DNA from: an uncultured Verrucomicrobiota bacterium
Lineage (GTDB): Bacteria; Verrucomicrobiota; Verrucomicrobiia; Limisphaerales; AAA164-E04
DNA length: 37,955 nt
Direction of reading: 5' to 3'
Assembly (NCBI GenBank): GCA_913061285.1
Contig: CAJXVR010000030.1
Span: 1-37,955, forward strand
The notes under the pieces are model-generated. The model had not been told where the DNA came from. It worked only from the letters and a program-made list of their open reading frames with translations, and did not search any database. Below, in pieces: positions 24,901 through 32,739 of this stretch (positions within the stretch are counted from its first letter, which is position 1; each line of letters starts with the position of its first letter). A program made the position numbers and the translations under genes.

Positions 24901-25073
24901 CTACAGTTTCGGGCATCTTGCCTATTGCCATTGGGTTCGGTGCTGGCGCTGAAAGCCGACGGCCTATGGGGGTAGTTGTAGTTGGTGGCATGCTGACGAG
25001 TACTTTCCTGACACTGTTTATTATTCCGACGGTATACACCGTCATTAGTGACCTTATAGACAAGCGGAAATGA
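21969..25073 (+). CDS. RND efflux pump inner-membrane transporter (HAE1 type)
   Basis: A 1034-residue AcrB/MexB-like proton-driven exporter with twelve expected membrane helices and two large periplasmic loops. The N-terminus ISIQRPVLASMMSLALVLFG is typical of the first helix. The proton-relay residues are Asp400-Asp401 in GIVVDDAIVVLENIY and the Lys in LVGLVTKNGILLVEF. Substrates may be drugs, bile-like compounds or lipids and cannot be read from sequence. ATG at 21969 is preferred over a TTG four codons upstream. It follows the adaptor by 26 bases, so the pair is an operon. Confidence 0.95.
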   Translation: MKLPQISIQRPVLASMMSLALVLFGAISLSRLPVRELPDIDPSIVSVNTTYFGANASVVETEVTERLEEAVNNVPGIKTLSSESREQSSQITIEFDLSRDIDVAAQEVRDRVSRVRGLLPDSVEEPVISKQDSDARPVIWIAMESDHYTPLEMNSLADRLVKNRLQTVPGVSSIFLGGEQRYAIRLWLDSERMAAHQVTMLDVREALQSQNIELPSGRVENLDREMTIQTLGELKTPEEFNRLVIRQEEDRFVRLRDIGEAVEGVENLRSKARSNGRPCIFLGVVKQSKANAVSVSQGIREQLVLVRPSLPPGIRIEINYDEAEFVEKAINEVWLTLGIAFLLVVIVIYTFLHSVRATIIPAIVIPVSIVANFLVLDWFGYSINVLTMLALILAIGIVVDDAIVVLENIYRHIESGLSPMEAARLGMREISFAVIATTLALVAVFAPLAFQTSTTGRLFVEFAVAIAGSVVISTFVALSLTPMMCSRLLRPVSSKPGWLVTRFEAVLLRLTWVYEGFLRITLGRSLRVRIGGLACTALIVAAVTIFLFRSLEGDFLPPEDKGRMFAFVIAPDGATSEYTDRMLLEMEQILKETEEVDLYGAIVAPGFSGPGLANNAVVFLRLKDERERSVQEIVNGPGGLAQRFFGEIEGAIAIPNIPKTINRSFDAPFRLVLQAPDLEQLDVYARELSNRLRQEGFLGNVRSSFEINKPELRLAIDRDRAAALGVSVRDVSQTLQVLFGGLDLSKIKKDGKEYDVIAQLKRQSRLTPRQLDHVYVRNLDGELVQLSNVLDREVGVSPNVIERYNRIRSATISGTPINIPIGTAVAKVDAVLAETLPPGFLYEWQGESKDFKDAGQEIRWVLLLALVIVYMVLASQFESLIHPFTVMLTVPLAGIGAVGLLWFLKWLGDMSVISPIPAMNINLFSQIGLILLVGLVTKNGILLVEFANQIRENGESSREAMIKSGLVRLRPILMTAVSTVSGILPIAIGFGAGAESRRPMGVVVVGGMLTSTFLTLFIIPTVYTVISDLIDKRK

Positions 25074-25128
25074 ACGAGGGCGTTCCAAAGTTAGTTGCTC
25101 TGGTAGTCGCTCCCGAAATCAAGCAATC

Positions 25129-25995
25129 ATGACGGTGATGAAACTAAAATGGCCTCAGGTCCTATTGTTGATCGTGTTTCTTTCTGGGAGACCGGTTATT
25201 TTCGCAGCCCATCCGCTGATTCCTGAGGAATACAGAACGATCTCGGAGACACGATTACAAGAAGGTGTTGTGAGTGCCGATAAGTTTCGGCGTGAATTGT
25301 TGCGACGAGGTGCTTCTGGACAGCGGCAGATTGATTCATTGGCCCGTGCGTGCCTTCAATTTCGAGAGCAAATGTCAAAACGTTCTGATGGCTTTGAGTC
25401 CTTGGATGGGTTTAAAATCAAAGCGAAACAGTTTCTCAAAGCGCTGGAAGGAGATTCAGGATCCAAGCGATGGACTCGGACTTTTGATAGTTTCCAAGGG
25501 GAGTGGTTTGGTAAATGGAGCGAGATGCCCGTGGATCATCGCTGGTATCCCACGGTCTCTTTCGAGTCTCGATTGCGAATCGACGGATTTCACGACGTAT
25601 TTATCCTGGCCGGGCAATTTGCCTGGGTTGGCGACGGTTTTGGGTGGAACATCGTGGCATCGGAAACTGCCAAACAGAAAAAAGCATTCGTTTTAGGAAG
25701 TGTTTACCATGTGCAGGAGGGAGACGTTTTACAGGTTAGGGAGCACCGGCCTCACGTTGGCGTTATTCTGGGGGAGCGGCGACTAATATGGATTACTCGC
25801 GGCGAAGTTTTTTTTGAAGAGCGTCTCAATCGCTCGCGGGATTCTTCGGATCGCTACATTATTACAGGGTTTCGCTATCAATATGATGGAGCACGCGTTA
25901 CTAACTCCGGGAACTCGTTTCAGGCGGTGTATACGCGCGATCGAACCAAACGCCCAGATTGGAAAGAAATCTGGGTTGGCATCTCGGCTGAATGA
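25129..25995 (+). CDS. Unknown secreted protein after the RND operon
   Basis: I do not recognise this 288-residue protein. It has a signal peptide (KLKWPQVLLLIVFLSGRPVI, cleavage probably near FAA-HP, residues 25-28). An alpha-helical, charged stretch follows (about 30-110, with EEYRTISETRL and FRRELLRRG). From FDSFQGEWFGKWSEMPVDHRW onward it is beta-rich and aromatic, with FAWVGDGFGWNIV and YIITGFRYQYDGARV. It has no Cys-based lipobox. It starts 55 bases after the RND gene and may share its transcript, which would suggest a periplasmic role linked to the envelope, but this is inference. Met4 is an alternative start. Confidence 0.75.
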   Translation: MTVMKLKWPQVLLLIVFLSGRPVIFAAHPLIPEEYRTISETRLQEGVVSADKFRRELLRRGASGQRQIDSLARACLQFREQMSKRSDGFESLDGFKIKAKQFLKALEGDSGSKRWTRTFDSFQGEWFGKWSEMPVDHRWYPTVSFESRLRIDGFHDVFILAGQFAWVGDGFGWNIVASETAKQKKAFVLGSVYHVQEGDVLQVREHRPHVGVILGERRLIWITRGEVFFEERLNRSRDSSDRYIITGFRYQYDGARVTNSGNSFQAVYTRDRTKRPDWKEIWVGISAE

Positions 25996-26104
25996 TGGTA
26001 TGTTTTTTTTATTGCTCGTCCACGGAGTCGTTTTGTGGGGTTTTCGGGTGGTCTTCTAAGGGGAGGGATGGTAATTAACTTATTCTCTAAAATTGGAACG
26101 TCGC

Positions 26105-26113
26105 TGGTATAAT
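26105..26113 (+). promoter_or_regulatory. Extended -10 promoter upstream of the PEP-CTERM gene
   Basis: TGGTATAAT is a perfect extended -10 element (TGn plus TATAAT). No good -35 hexamer stands at the right distance; TTGGAA at 26093 is too close. Transcription would start near 26120, leaving a leader of about 118 bases before the ATG at 26238. Confidence 0.45.
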
Positions 26114-26187
26114 CGTTCAAAAAGATTGGCAAAGATCTTGACCGTGGAGGCATCTCTAGGTAAAACCTGGTTCAAATTAGACCGCAT

Positions 26188-26207
26188 CCTCATCGGGCGG
26201 GATGAGG
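26188..26207 (+). other. Leader hairpin of the PEP-CTERM gene
   Basis: CCTCATC (26188-26194) pairs with GATGAGG (26201-26207) around a 6-base G-rich loop. It would lie in the 5' leader implied by the -10 element at 26105, 30 bases before the ATG. It may influence translation or stability. The pairing is seen; a role is inferred. Confidence 0.35.
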
Positions 26208-26237
26208 GGCATGTAACCAAATAGTTAGTAAGTAATC

Positions 26238-26906
26238 ATGAACAAAGCACAGGTCGGAAAGCTTCTAGCGCTTGTAGTTGGCGTAGGGTTGGCATTCAAA
26301 GCGCAAGCGCAAATTGATGGTCCTGAGGTGGTCTATCGCAATGGTTCAGATCCAATTTTGGGTTTCTATGCTCCTGCGAATAACGCTCTCGAGTATGGGG
26401 ATGAGATCGCATTTGATGGTACCAATCGTCTTCTGACTTCCATTAAGCTTGAGTATTTTTCATCGGAAGCGACCGGGTCTATGGTTGTGAGAATCCGTCA
26501 AATGGACGGTGATCAAGTGGCTGGTGCTGGTGCTGCGACCTTCAAGCCTGGTACAATCGCCTACGAGAGCCCTTCAATTGATCTTGGAGCAAATTTCAAC
26601 ACTCTTGTTATTGACCAGTTGCCATCGAACGTTCTTGGTAGCCGCGTCCTAGTTTCTGTTGAACTTTCAGGAATTGCTGCGGGTCAGCAAGTTGGGCCAT
26701 TGCTTCGTAATCCTCCGATCATCGGTTCGAGCGCAGATGATATTTGGATCAGTGATGGTGCTGGAGATTGGGCGCTTGCTGCAATTCCTGGTGCCACCGC
26801 AAACTTCGCAGTTGAAATCGTGGCGGTCCCTGAACCTGCAACGATTCTCCTTTCTGTTCTTGGTGGCGCTGTTTTGTTCGGTTTCCGTCGAATGAAGCGA
26901 GCTTAA
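26238..26906 (+). CDS. PEP-CTERM sorting-domain protein
   Basis: A 222-residue exported protein with a signal peptide ending near KAQA (residue 24), a beta-rich middle, and a C-terminal exosortase tail (197-222). The tail has VPEPATI, a hydrophobic span (LLSVLGGAVLFGF) and a basic end RRMKRA. Such proteins are cut at the PEP motif by an exosortase and attached to or released from the surface, often with exopolysaccharide. The central domain has no family I can name; it resembles other PEP-CTERM proteins with GSDPILGFYAPANN-like openings. No exosortase gene is in view. A clean terminator follows. Confidence 0.88.
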   Translation: MNKAQVGKLLALVVGVGLAFKAQAQIDGPEVVYRNGSDPILGFYAPANNALEYGDEIAFDGTNRLLTSIKLEYFSSEATGSMVVRIRQMDGDQVAGAGAATFKPGTIAYESPSIDLGANFNTLVIDQLPSNVLGSRVLVSVELSGIAAGQQVGPLLRNPPIIGSSADDIWISDGAGDWALAAIPGATANFAVEIVAVPEPATILLSVLGGAVLFGFRRMKRA

Positions 26907-26929
26907 TTACTTAGGCAGATTCCTTTTAG

Positions 26930-26964
26930 ATTAGCGCGGGTGTTGACCCGCGCTAATTTTTTTT
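26930..26964 (+). terminator. Intrinsic terminator after the PEP-CTERM gene
   Basis: ATTAGCGCGGGT (26930-26941) and ACCCGCGCTAAT (26946-26957) form a perfect 12-bp stem with a GTTG loop, followed by eight T (26957-26964). It ends the monocistronic PEP-CTERM transcript and separates it from gnd. Confidence 0.92.
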
Positions 26965-27166
26965 CTACTTTCGTCTTTCGTTTTTGGTGCGGAAAAGTGC
27001 TAGGTTCTCAGCCAATCAAGCTCGTGTCAGTGCGACTAGTTAGATTATCACAGCATGGATCGTTAGAAACTGGGAAGAAAAAGCGAGATAGAAGGTTTAG
27101 TTACGGTGTTGCGTGATCAACGGTAGGGCAAAACGATAGAGATTTTTAAAACGACTCGAATTTAAA

Positions 27167-28624
27167 ATGGAAGAAGCAACGTGTGATATAGCCCTGATCG
27201 GGCTGGCTGTTATGGGGCAAAATCTTGTCCTGAACATGGATGACCATGGATTCTCTGTTGCGGTGTATAACCGGACAGTTTCCAAAGTTGACGATTTCTT
27301 GGAGCGTGAGGGAAAGGGCCGGAAAATCGTTGGCGCTCATAGTATTCCTGAATTAGTCGCAAAACTGAAACGACCTCGACGCATCATGATGTTGGTCAAG
27401 GCTGGAAGTGCTGTTGATGAGTTTATCGAGCAGATTCTTCCTCATTTGGAGCCTGGTGATATCATTATTGATGGAGGCAACTCTCTCTTCCAAGATTCCG
27501 TACGACGAACCGAATATCTTGAATCTAAGGGGATGAGATTCATTGGCACGGGGGTCTCAGGTGGCGAGGAAGGAGCCCGTCGGGGTCCTTCTATCATGCC
27601 AGGAGGGTCCAATTCTGCTTGGCCTCACGTCAAAGACATCTTTCAAGCAATCTCTGCTAAGGTTGAAGACGGTTCTCCTTGTTGCGACTGGGTAGGAGAA
27701 GGAGGCGCTGGCCACTATGTGAAGATGGTTCACAATGGTATTGAATACGGAGATATGCAGCTGATTTGTGAGGCATATCATTTGATGTCCGTTGGTCTCG
27801 GAATGAGTGCTGAAGAAATGCATGAGGTCTTTGCTGAGTGGAACAAGGGGGAATTGGATTCCTATTTGATCGAGATCACACGAGATATTCTCGGAGTGAA
27901 GGATGAAGATGGATCGCCACTCGTGGAGAAGATTCTAGACACGGCTGGGCAGAAGGGGACTGGCAAGTGGACGGTCATTTCTTCTGCTGAATTGGGAGTG
28001 CCAATCACACTGATTTCAGAGGCTGTCTATAGTCGATGCATTTCTGCTCTGAAGGAAGAACGTGAGAATTCATCGAAGCGTCTGAAGGGACCGAAGCCAA
28101 CGATCGCAGGAGATCGAGCTAAGTTTGTCAACGATATCCGAGCAGCTCTCTACGCGTCCAAGATCATCTCCTACGCTCAAGGGTACATGCTATTGAGGGC
28201 GGCAGCGAAGGAGTACGGGTGGAATTTAAATTACGGCGCTATCGCATTGATGTGGCGAGGAGGTTGTATCATTCGTAGTCAATTCCTAGGCAATATCAAA
28301 GAGGCTTATACCAAGCGGCCCAAGTTGACTAATCTCCTAATTAACCCGTTCTTTAAGTCGGAAATTCGGAAGAGCCAACGCTCCTGGCGAAATGTGGTCG
28401 CTACCGCAGCTAAAAAAGGCATTCCGGTGCCGGCGATGTCGACGGCTCTGACATTTTACGATAGCTATCGCACAGAGAACCTCCCAGCTAATCTGCTGCA
28501 GGCTCAGCGGGATTATTTTGGTGCGCATACCTATGAACGCAAAGATAAGCCACGGGGAGAATTCTTTCACACCAATTGGACAGGGCGGGGTGGTGATGTT
28601 TCGTCGTCCACTTACAACGTTTAG
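27167..28624 (+). CDS. gnd: 6-phosphogluconate dehydrogenase, decarboxylating
   Basis: The enzyme converts 6-phosphogluconate to ribulose 5-phosphate, CO2 and NADPH in the oxidative pentose phosphate pathway. The 485-residue length is that of the long (E. coli/eukaryote-type) form. The nucleotide site is GLAVMGQNL (12-20), the substrate loop SGGEEGARRGPSIMPGG (131-147), and the catalytic Lys186 and Asn190 lie in HYVKMVHNGIEYGDMQ. The C-terminal domain ends with RDYFGAHTYERKD and FFHTNW, as expected. A 200-base leader precedes it with no clear promoter. HAD and PTS EIIA genes follow. Confidence 0.97.
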   Translation: MEEATCDIALIGLAVMGQNLVLNMDDHGFSVAVYNRTVSKVDDFLEREGKGRKIVGAHSIPELVAKLKRPRRIMMLVKAGSAVDEFIEQILPHLEPGDIIIDGGNSLFQDSVRRTEYLESKGMRFIGTGVSGGEEGARRGPSIMPGGSNSAWPHVKDIFQAISAKVEDGSPCCDWVGEGGAGHYVKMVHNGIEYGDMQLICEAYHLMSVGLGMSAEEMHEVFAEWNKGELDSYLIEITRDILGVKDEDGSPLVEKILDTAGQKGTGKWTVISSAELGVPITLISEAVYSRCISALKEERENSSKRLKGPKPTIAGDRAKFVNDIRAALYASKIISYAQGYMLLRAAAKEYGWNLNYGAIALMWRGGCIIRSQFLGNIKEAYTKRPKLTNLLINPFFKSEIRKSQRSWRNVVATAAKKGIPVPAMSTALTFYDSYRTENLPANLLQAQRDYFGAHTYERKDKPRGEFFHTNWTGRGGDVSSSTYNV

Positions 28625-28652
28625 TTGAAAATTAGTCGAGAAGCATAGAAGC

Positions 28653-29537
28653 ATGAGTGATCCAGTTCAAAAGCTAATCGATTTTCAACCCCGTAATGAA
28701 TTCTTTGTTGGAATTGATTCTGATGGTTGTGTGTTTGATAGTATGGAGATTAAGCACAAAGAGTGTTTTGCTCCGATGTTCATCAAGCATTTTGGTCTTC
28801 AAGCAGCCAGCAAGTATGCTCGGGAGTGTTGGGAGTTTGTGAACTTGTATTCGAAGACTCGGGGGATCAACCGATTTCCCGCTCTCTCGAATGCTCTGGA
28901 ACTACTTCGTAATCGACCTGAGGTCATTGCTCGGCAAGTTCAGGTGCCTAGCGCCGATGCCGTCGATGAGTGGATCAGTCGTGAGAGCAAACTCGGAAAT
29001 GCGAGTTTGGAGGCTGAGGTAAAGGGGGGGAATGATAGTCTGCAGGGGGTTCTCGAATGGTCGAATGCTGTAAATGATGCGGTGTTGGATATCGTTCATG
29101 GTGTTCCGCCTTTTCCGTTGGTGCGGGAAACATTGGCAAAACTATCGAGCGTTGCTGATGCATTCTGTATTTCGCAGACGCCCATCTCAGCGCTTGAACG
29201 TGAGTGGGGGGAGCATGCGCTTTCTGGCTACGTTCAGTTGATCGCGGGGCAAGAAATGGGAACGAAAACACAGCACATCAAGCTTGCAGCCGCAGATAAG
29301 TATCCTGCTCATCGGATCTTGATGATCGGTGATGCGCCTGGGGATTTTAAGGCTGCCAAGAGCAATGGCGCTTTGTTCTATCCTATCACACCAGGAGAAG
29401 AGGAGCGTTGTTGGCAACGTCTGTTTGAGGAGGCGCTCCAAGTATTTTTCGATGAAAAGTACGCAGGAAGTTACGAGGAAGCGCTACTATCTGAATTTGA
29501 CGCGAGTCTGCCTGCGGAACCGAGTTGGTCGGTATAG
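28653..29537 (+). CDS. HAD-superfamily phosphatase-like hydrolase
   Basis: A 294-residue HAD protein starting with FFVGIDSDGCVFDSMEIKH. The nucleophile is Asp22, the acid/base Asp24, and a large cap region (about 35-155) precedes motif II (FCISQTPISALEREW). Motif III/IV is ILMIGDAPGDFKAAKSNGALF, where the Asp residues bind Mg2+. It probably hydrolyses a small phosphorylated metabolite. Position 28 bases after gnd suggests a sugar phosphate, but this is inference. No close characterised relative comes to mind, and the cap is larger than in the phosphoglycolate phosphatases. Confidence 0.85.
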   Translation: MSDPVQKLIDFQPRNEFFVGIDSDGCVFDSMEIKHKECFAPMFIKHFGLQAASKYARECWEFVNLYSKTRGINRFPALSNALELLRNRPEVIARQVQVPSADAVDEWISRESKLGNASLEAEVKGGNDSLQGVLEWSNAVNDAVLDIVHGVPPFPLVRETLAKLSSVADAFCISQTPISALEREWGEHALSGYVQLIAGQEMGTKTQHIKLAAADKYPAHRILMIGDAPGDFKAAKSNGALFYPITPGEEERCWQRLFEEALQVFFDEKYAGSYEEALLSEFDASLPAEPSWSV

Positions 29538-29640
29538 CACTGAGTCTTGGACTGCTTAGGTTTTGCTTGTCGCTGCTGTGTCCGTTTTGGGCGTCTCAGT
29601 TGAAGAAGGCTAGGCGATTCCCAAATGGTCAATTCCGATT

Positions 29641-30096
29641 ATGCTTCTTGGCGAAATTCTGACAGAGAAACAAATCATCCCCGCTCTCAATGCATCTGAT
29701 CGATGGGAGGCTATTGAAGAGTTGATCGATCATTTGGTTTCTTGTGATCGCATTCGTGGAGAGGATCGTGATGCTATCGCTGGAGTGGTAAAAAAGAGGG
29801 AAACCTCAATGAGCACGGGAATTGGGTTCGGGGTTGGGATTCCTCATGCATCGACAGATTTGGTCGATGAGGTCATTGGTGTCTTCGGGAGATCTGCTCA
29901 AGGAATCAATTTTGATGCCCTTGATAATAAGCCCGTGAAACTGGTCATGTTATTTCTCGTCCCGCAAGGGCAGTTTCAAAAGCATCTGCACACTTTGGCC
30001 AATATTGCCAAGACCCTTCATGATAGTGAATTCCGAAGCGCTCTTTGCGAAGCGGAGTCTGCTGCTGCGATGGAGAAAATTATTAATTCGAAATAG
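29641..30096 (+). CDS. PTS EIIA component, PtsN/fructose type
   Basis: A single-domain EIIA of 151 residues from the fructose/nitrogen (EIIA-2) family. The phosphoacceptor is His69 in GFGVGIPHAST, preceded by VKKRETSMSTGIGFG, and the domain ends with QFQKHLHTLANIAKTLHD. With no attached EIIB or EIIC and no permease gene nearby, it looks like a regulatory PTS-Ntr component (PtsN) rather than a sugar carrier. Enzyme I, its likely ultimate phosphate source, is encoded at 36975. It follows the HAD gene by 103 bases and precedes argS by 42. Confidence 0.88.
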   Translation: MLLGEILTEKQIIPALNASDRWEAIEELIDHLVSCDRIRGEDRDAIAGVVKKRETSMSTGIGFGVGIPHASTDLVDEVIGVFGRSAQGINFDALDNKPVKLVMLFLVPQGQFQKHLHTLANIAKTLHDSEFRSALCEAESAAAMEKIINSK

Positions 30097-30138
30097 CTTA
30101 GAGCTGTATCGCTAAGCCGAATTCTTCAAGACTGCATT

Positions 30139-31866
30139 GTGCTATTTAAGAGAATCGAAGAACATCTTCAGTCGGTCGTTGCCGAACTTTGTCCTGAATT
30201 GGATCACCGTCAGGTAGTTGTACGCAAGTGCCCTGTGCCAAAGTTTGGTGACTACCAATGCAATTCAATCTTGGGGTTGGCAAAACGAAATGGCAGCAAT
30301 CCTCGTGAGGTTGCCTCTAAAGTTGTCGAGCGCTTTAAAGTCGACGATGCACTCTGTGAGGCTGTCGATGTTGCGGGGCCTGGATTCATAAATTTTCGAC
30401 TCAAAGTATCGGCTTTAGAGTCGGTGATGAGTGATCCCGAGCTGGCCGCTCACTGTTTTGTTAAGCCAGTAGCGGAGCCGCGGACCGTCGTGGTTGATTT
30501 CAGTTCTCCTAATGTCGCCAAGCCGATGCATGTTGGGCACATTCGATCGACCAATCTAGGCGATAGTCTCTGCCGTATTCTTCGCTATGTTGGGCATTCT
30601 GTCATTTCCGATAACCACATTGGTGACTGGGGAACCCAGTTCGGAAAATTGATTGTTGGTTGGAAGAATGATCTCGATCCGAACGCCCTTGAAATGGACG
30701 CCTTGGGGGAAATGGAGCGACTTTATCGAATGATGAACCAACGCTGCGATGATGATCCGGCCGCGTTGGATCTTGCTCGATCGGAGTTGCTAAAATTGCA
30801 ACAGGGGGATGAGGAGAATCTCAAAATTTGGCATCGAATGATTGAGCTTTCTCGAAAACAGTTCGATGAAATCTATTCCCGACTTGGTGTGACATTTGAT
30901 GAAACCCTGGGGGAGAGTCACTACAATGATCGACTTAGTGATTTGGCTTCGTCGATGGAGAGCGCTGGATTTGCTGAACGGAGCGAGGGAGCGCTAGTCG
31001 TTTTCTTTCCGGATGACAAAGAGCTGAAGGATCATCCTGCCATGATTCAGAAGAGCGACGGAGCTGCTAACTATACGACGACCGACTTGGCGACATTAGA
31101 CTACCGTCGGGAGCGTTGGTCTCCAGACGAGATCCTTTATGTCACTGATGGGCGACAACAGTTGCATTTCAAGCAGTTGTTTCGTGCCTACTCGAAATGG
31201 CGGCCCGATGATTGTCCAAATCTAGAGCACCCTTGGTTCGGCTCTATTATGGGGAAGGATGGAAAACCCTTTAAGACACGTTCGGGTGAAGTCATCAAAC
31301 TTGCTGGGTTGCTGGATGAAGCTGAGGAACGTGCTCGCAAAATTGTTGAGGAAAAGAATCCGGACCTTGATGAGGCCCAGAAGGCAGAAATTTCGCGGAT
31401 TGTTGGCATCGGGGCGATTAAATACGCGGATTTATTACCCAACCGCCAATCGGACTACGTCTTCGATTGGGATACGATGTTAGCGCTGAAGGGAAACACC
31501 TCTCCGTATCTCCAATATGCCTATACCCGGATTCAGGGGATATTTCGTAAAGCTGGAATCAGCGCTGAATCGATCGATTTGTCAGGCGGAATCCAGTTGC
31601 AAACAGAGGAAGAAATCGCCCTCGCGAAGCATCTGATCAACTTCCCGTTGATCTTACAATTGGTCCTCGACGAATACCGCCCCAACTATCTCTGTACCTA
31701 TCTCTTTGAGTTGGCTGGCTTCCTATCCCGGGTCTATGAAAACTGTCCGATCCTCAAAGCTACTCCTGGGGTTCGTTCATCGAGATTAGCGCTTGTCAAT
31801 CAGGCGGGAATTGTGATCCGTCAAGGGCTGGACCTGCTAGGGATTGAGGTAACCGACGTCATGTAG
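30139..31866 (+). CDS. argS: Arginyl-tRNA synthetase
   Basis: A class I synthetase charging tRNA-Arg. The 575-residue protein has the N-terminal Add-1 domain (PVPKFGDYQCN), the HIGH-type motif HVGH at 131-134 in FSSPNVAKPMHVGHIRST, NHIGDWGTQFGKLI, the KMSK region in degenerate form (GKDGKPFKTRSGEVI) and the anticodon-binding DALR domain, where LALVNQAGIVIRQGLDLLGI ends the protein. Start GTG is accepted as the first in-frame start after the previous gene; no Shine-Dalgarno sequence is visible. Length is normal for the family. It converges on coaB. Confidence 0.97.
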   Translation: MLFKRIEEHLQSVVAELCPELDHRQVVVRKCPVPKFGDYQCNSILGLAKRNGSNPREVASKVVERFKVDDALCEAVDVAGPGFINFRLKVSALESVMSDPELAAHCFVKPVAEPRTVVVDFSSPNVAKPMHVGHIRSTNLGDSLCRILRYVGHSVISDNHIGDWGTQFGKLIVGWKNDLDPNALEMDALGEMERLYRMMNQRCDDDPAALDLARSELLKLQQGDEENLKIWHRMIELSRKQFDEIYSRLGVTFDETLGESHYNDRLSDLASSMESAGFAERSEGALVVFFPDDKELKDHPAMIQKSDGAANYTTTDLATLDYRRERWSPDEILYVTDGRQQLHFKQLFRAYSKWRPDDCPNLEHPWFGSIMGKDGKPFKTRSGEVIKLAGLLDEAEERARKIVEEKNPDLDEAQKAEISRIVGIGAIKYADLLPNRQSDYVFDWDTMLALKGNTSPYLQYAYTRIQGIFRKAGISAESIDLSGGIQLQTEEEIALAKHLINFPLILQLVLDEYRPNYLCTYLFELAGFLSRVYENCPILKATPGVRSSRLALVNQAGIVIRQGLDLLGIEVTDVM

Positions 31867-31895
31867 CGCGAAGCACGTCTCGAGGGGGCTGTCGG

Positions 31896-32570
31896 TCAGT
31901 GTGAGTGCTTTCCTGCATGCTGTTCAAGATTTGAGAGAAGCTGAGCGTAGAGCGCATCATGGGATTCGGCGTGAATAGTTGGCAGACCCGGCCGCATAAG
32001 CGCGAATCCATTTCCGTACGCGGGCCCATTCACGATCGAAAGATCGGTAGCATTCGATTCCAGCTGTGCGCTACCTTGCTTGATGGCTGATGCTTGGTCT
32101 CCATCGACCTCATATTTCCAACCGACAATCATTGAAGTTCTGAAGAGGCTGCGGAGTGTTCCCAGAATCTTCATCGTTGGGATCAGCTCTGCAATGAGAT
32201 TGCCCGTCCTCGTTGACCACTTGCCGGTATGCGTGTGGGAGTCGTTTTCGGCGGCATCACTCGGGGCTATTCTTCCGAAACGAAAATCACTGACCGCCGC
32301 TGCGTGAAAGACAGCGTCAAAGGACCTTTCCGACAAAGATTGAAGGATGCCCGAAAGACTCTCGGTAGTGGTGAATGGGATGATCGTTTCGGCGTGAGAG
32401 TTGCCCTGGTAGGTTGTGTAGTAGCCTCTCAAAAGGGTTACCTGGAATCCCTTGGAGGTAAGGAAGTTCCCCAGTTCTGTCCCCAGGCGTCCTGTCGAAT
32501 GATTTGTTAGGCGTCTAACCTCATCAAGTGGTTCGTAGGTTGGGCCCGCGGTTATGATGACATTTTTCAT
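31896..32570 (-). CDS. coaB: Phosphopantothenoylcysteine synthetase, stand-alone CoaB
   Basis: CoaB joins phosphopantothenate and cysteine in coenzyme A synthesis. The 224-residue protein begins MKNVIITAGPTYEPLDEVRR and continues LTNHSTGRLGTELGNFL, the nucleotide-binding core of the DFP C-terminal domain. It later has FHAAAVSDFRFG and VGWKYEVDG. In most bacteria this domain is fused after CoaC (the flavin decarboxylase); here no CoaC part precedes it and none is in the window. An in-frame ATG 20 codons upstream adds residues with no family match, so 32570 is preferred. It is divergent from glgC. Confidence 0.9.
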   Translation of the reverse strand: MKNVIITAGPTYEPLDEVRRLTNHSTGRLGTELGNFLTSKGFQVTLLRGYYTTYQGNSHAETIIPFTTTESLSGILQSLSERSFDAVFHAAAVSDFRFGRIAPSDAAENDSHTHTGKWSTRTGNLIAELIPTMKILGTLRSLFRTSMIVGWKYEVDGDQASAIKQGSAQLESNATDLSIVNGPAYGNGFALMRPGLPTIHAESHDALYAQLLSNLEQHAGKHSH

Positions 32571-32739
32571 GAGTGAGTCCACGGATTTCAGAGGAGGAGT
32601 TTGCCTCTCCGGTCGGTGCCCAGGAATCATCTCTAAATCTGAATGTCTGTCAATCGGTCTTGCTGATACCGAGGGCTTCGGCTAGTCTGGAGATTCGTCA
32701 ACCTGCTGTGTGTTAATCAATAATTGTGAGGATGAAAGC

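Noticed and set aside
26000..26059. 19-residue hydrophobic mini-frame after the secreted protein
   Set aside because: Too short, no ribosome site and no conserved context; likely chance.
26127..26142. Sigma-54-like TTGGCA...TTGA before the PEP-CTERM gene
   Set aside because: The -12 GC is replaced by GA, and a better extended -10 lies just upstream.
30096..30117. GCTTAG...CTAAGC hairpin after the EIIA gene
   Set aside because: Only 6 bp, no T-run, and it overlaps the stop codon; expected by chance.
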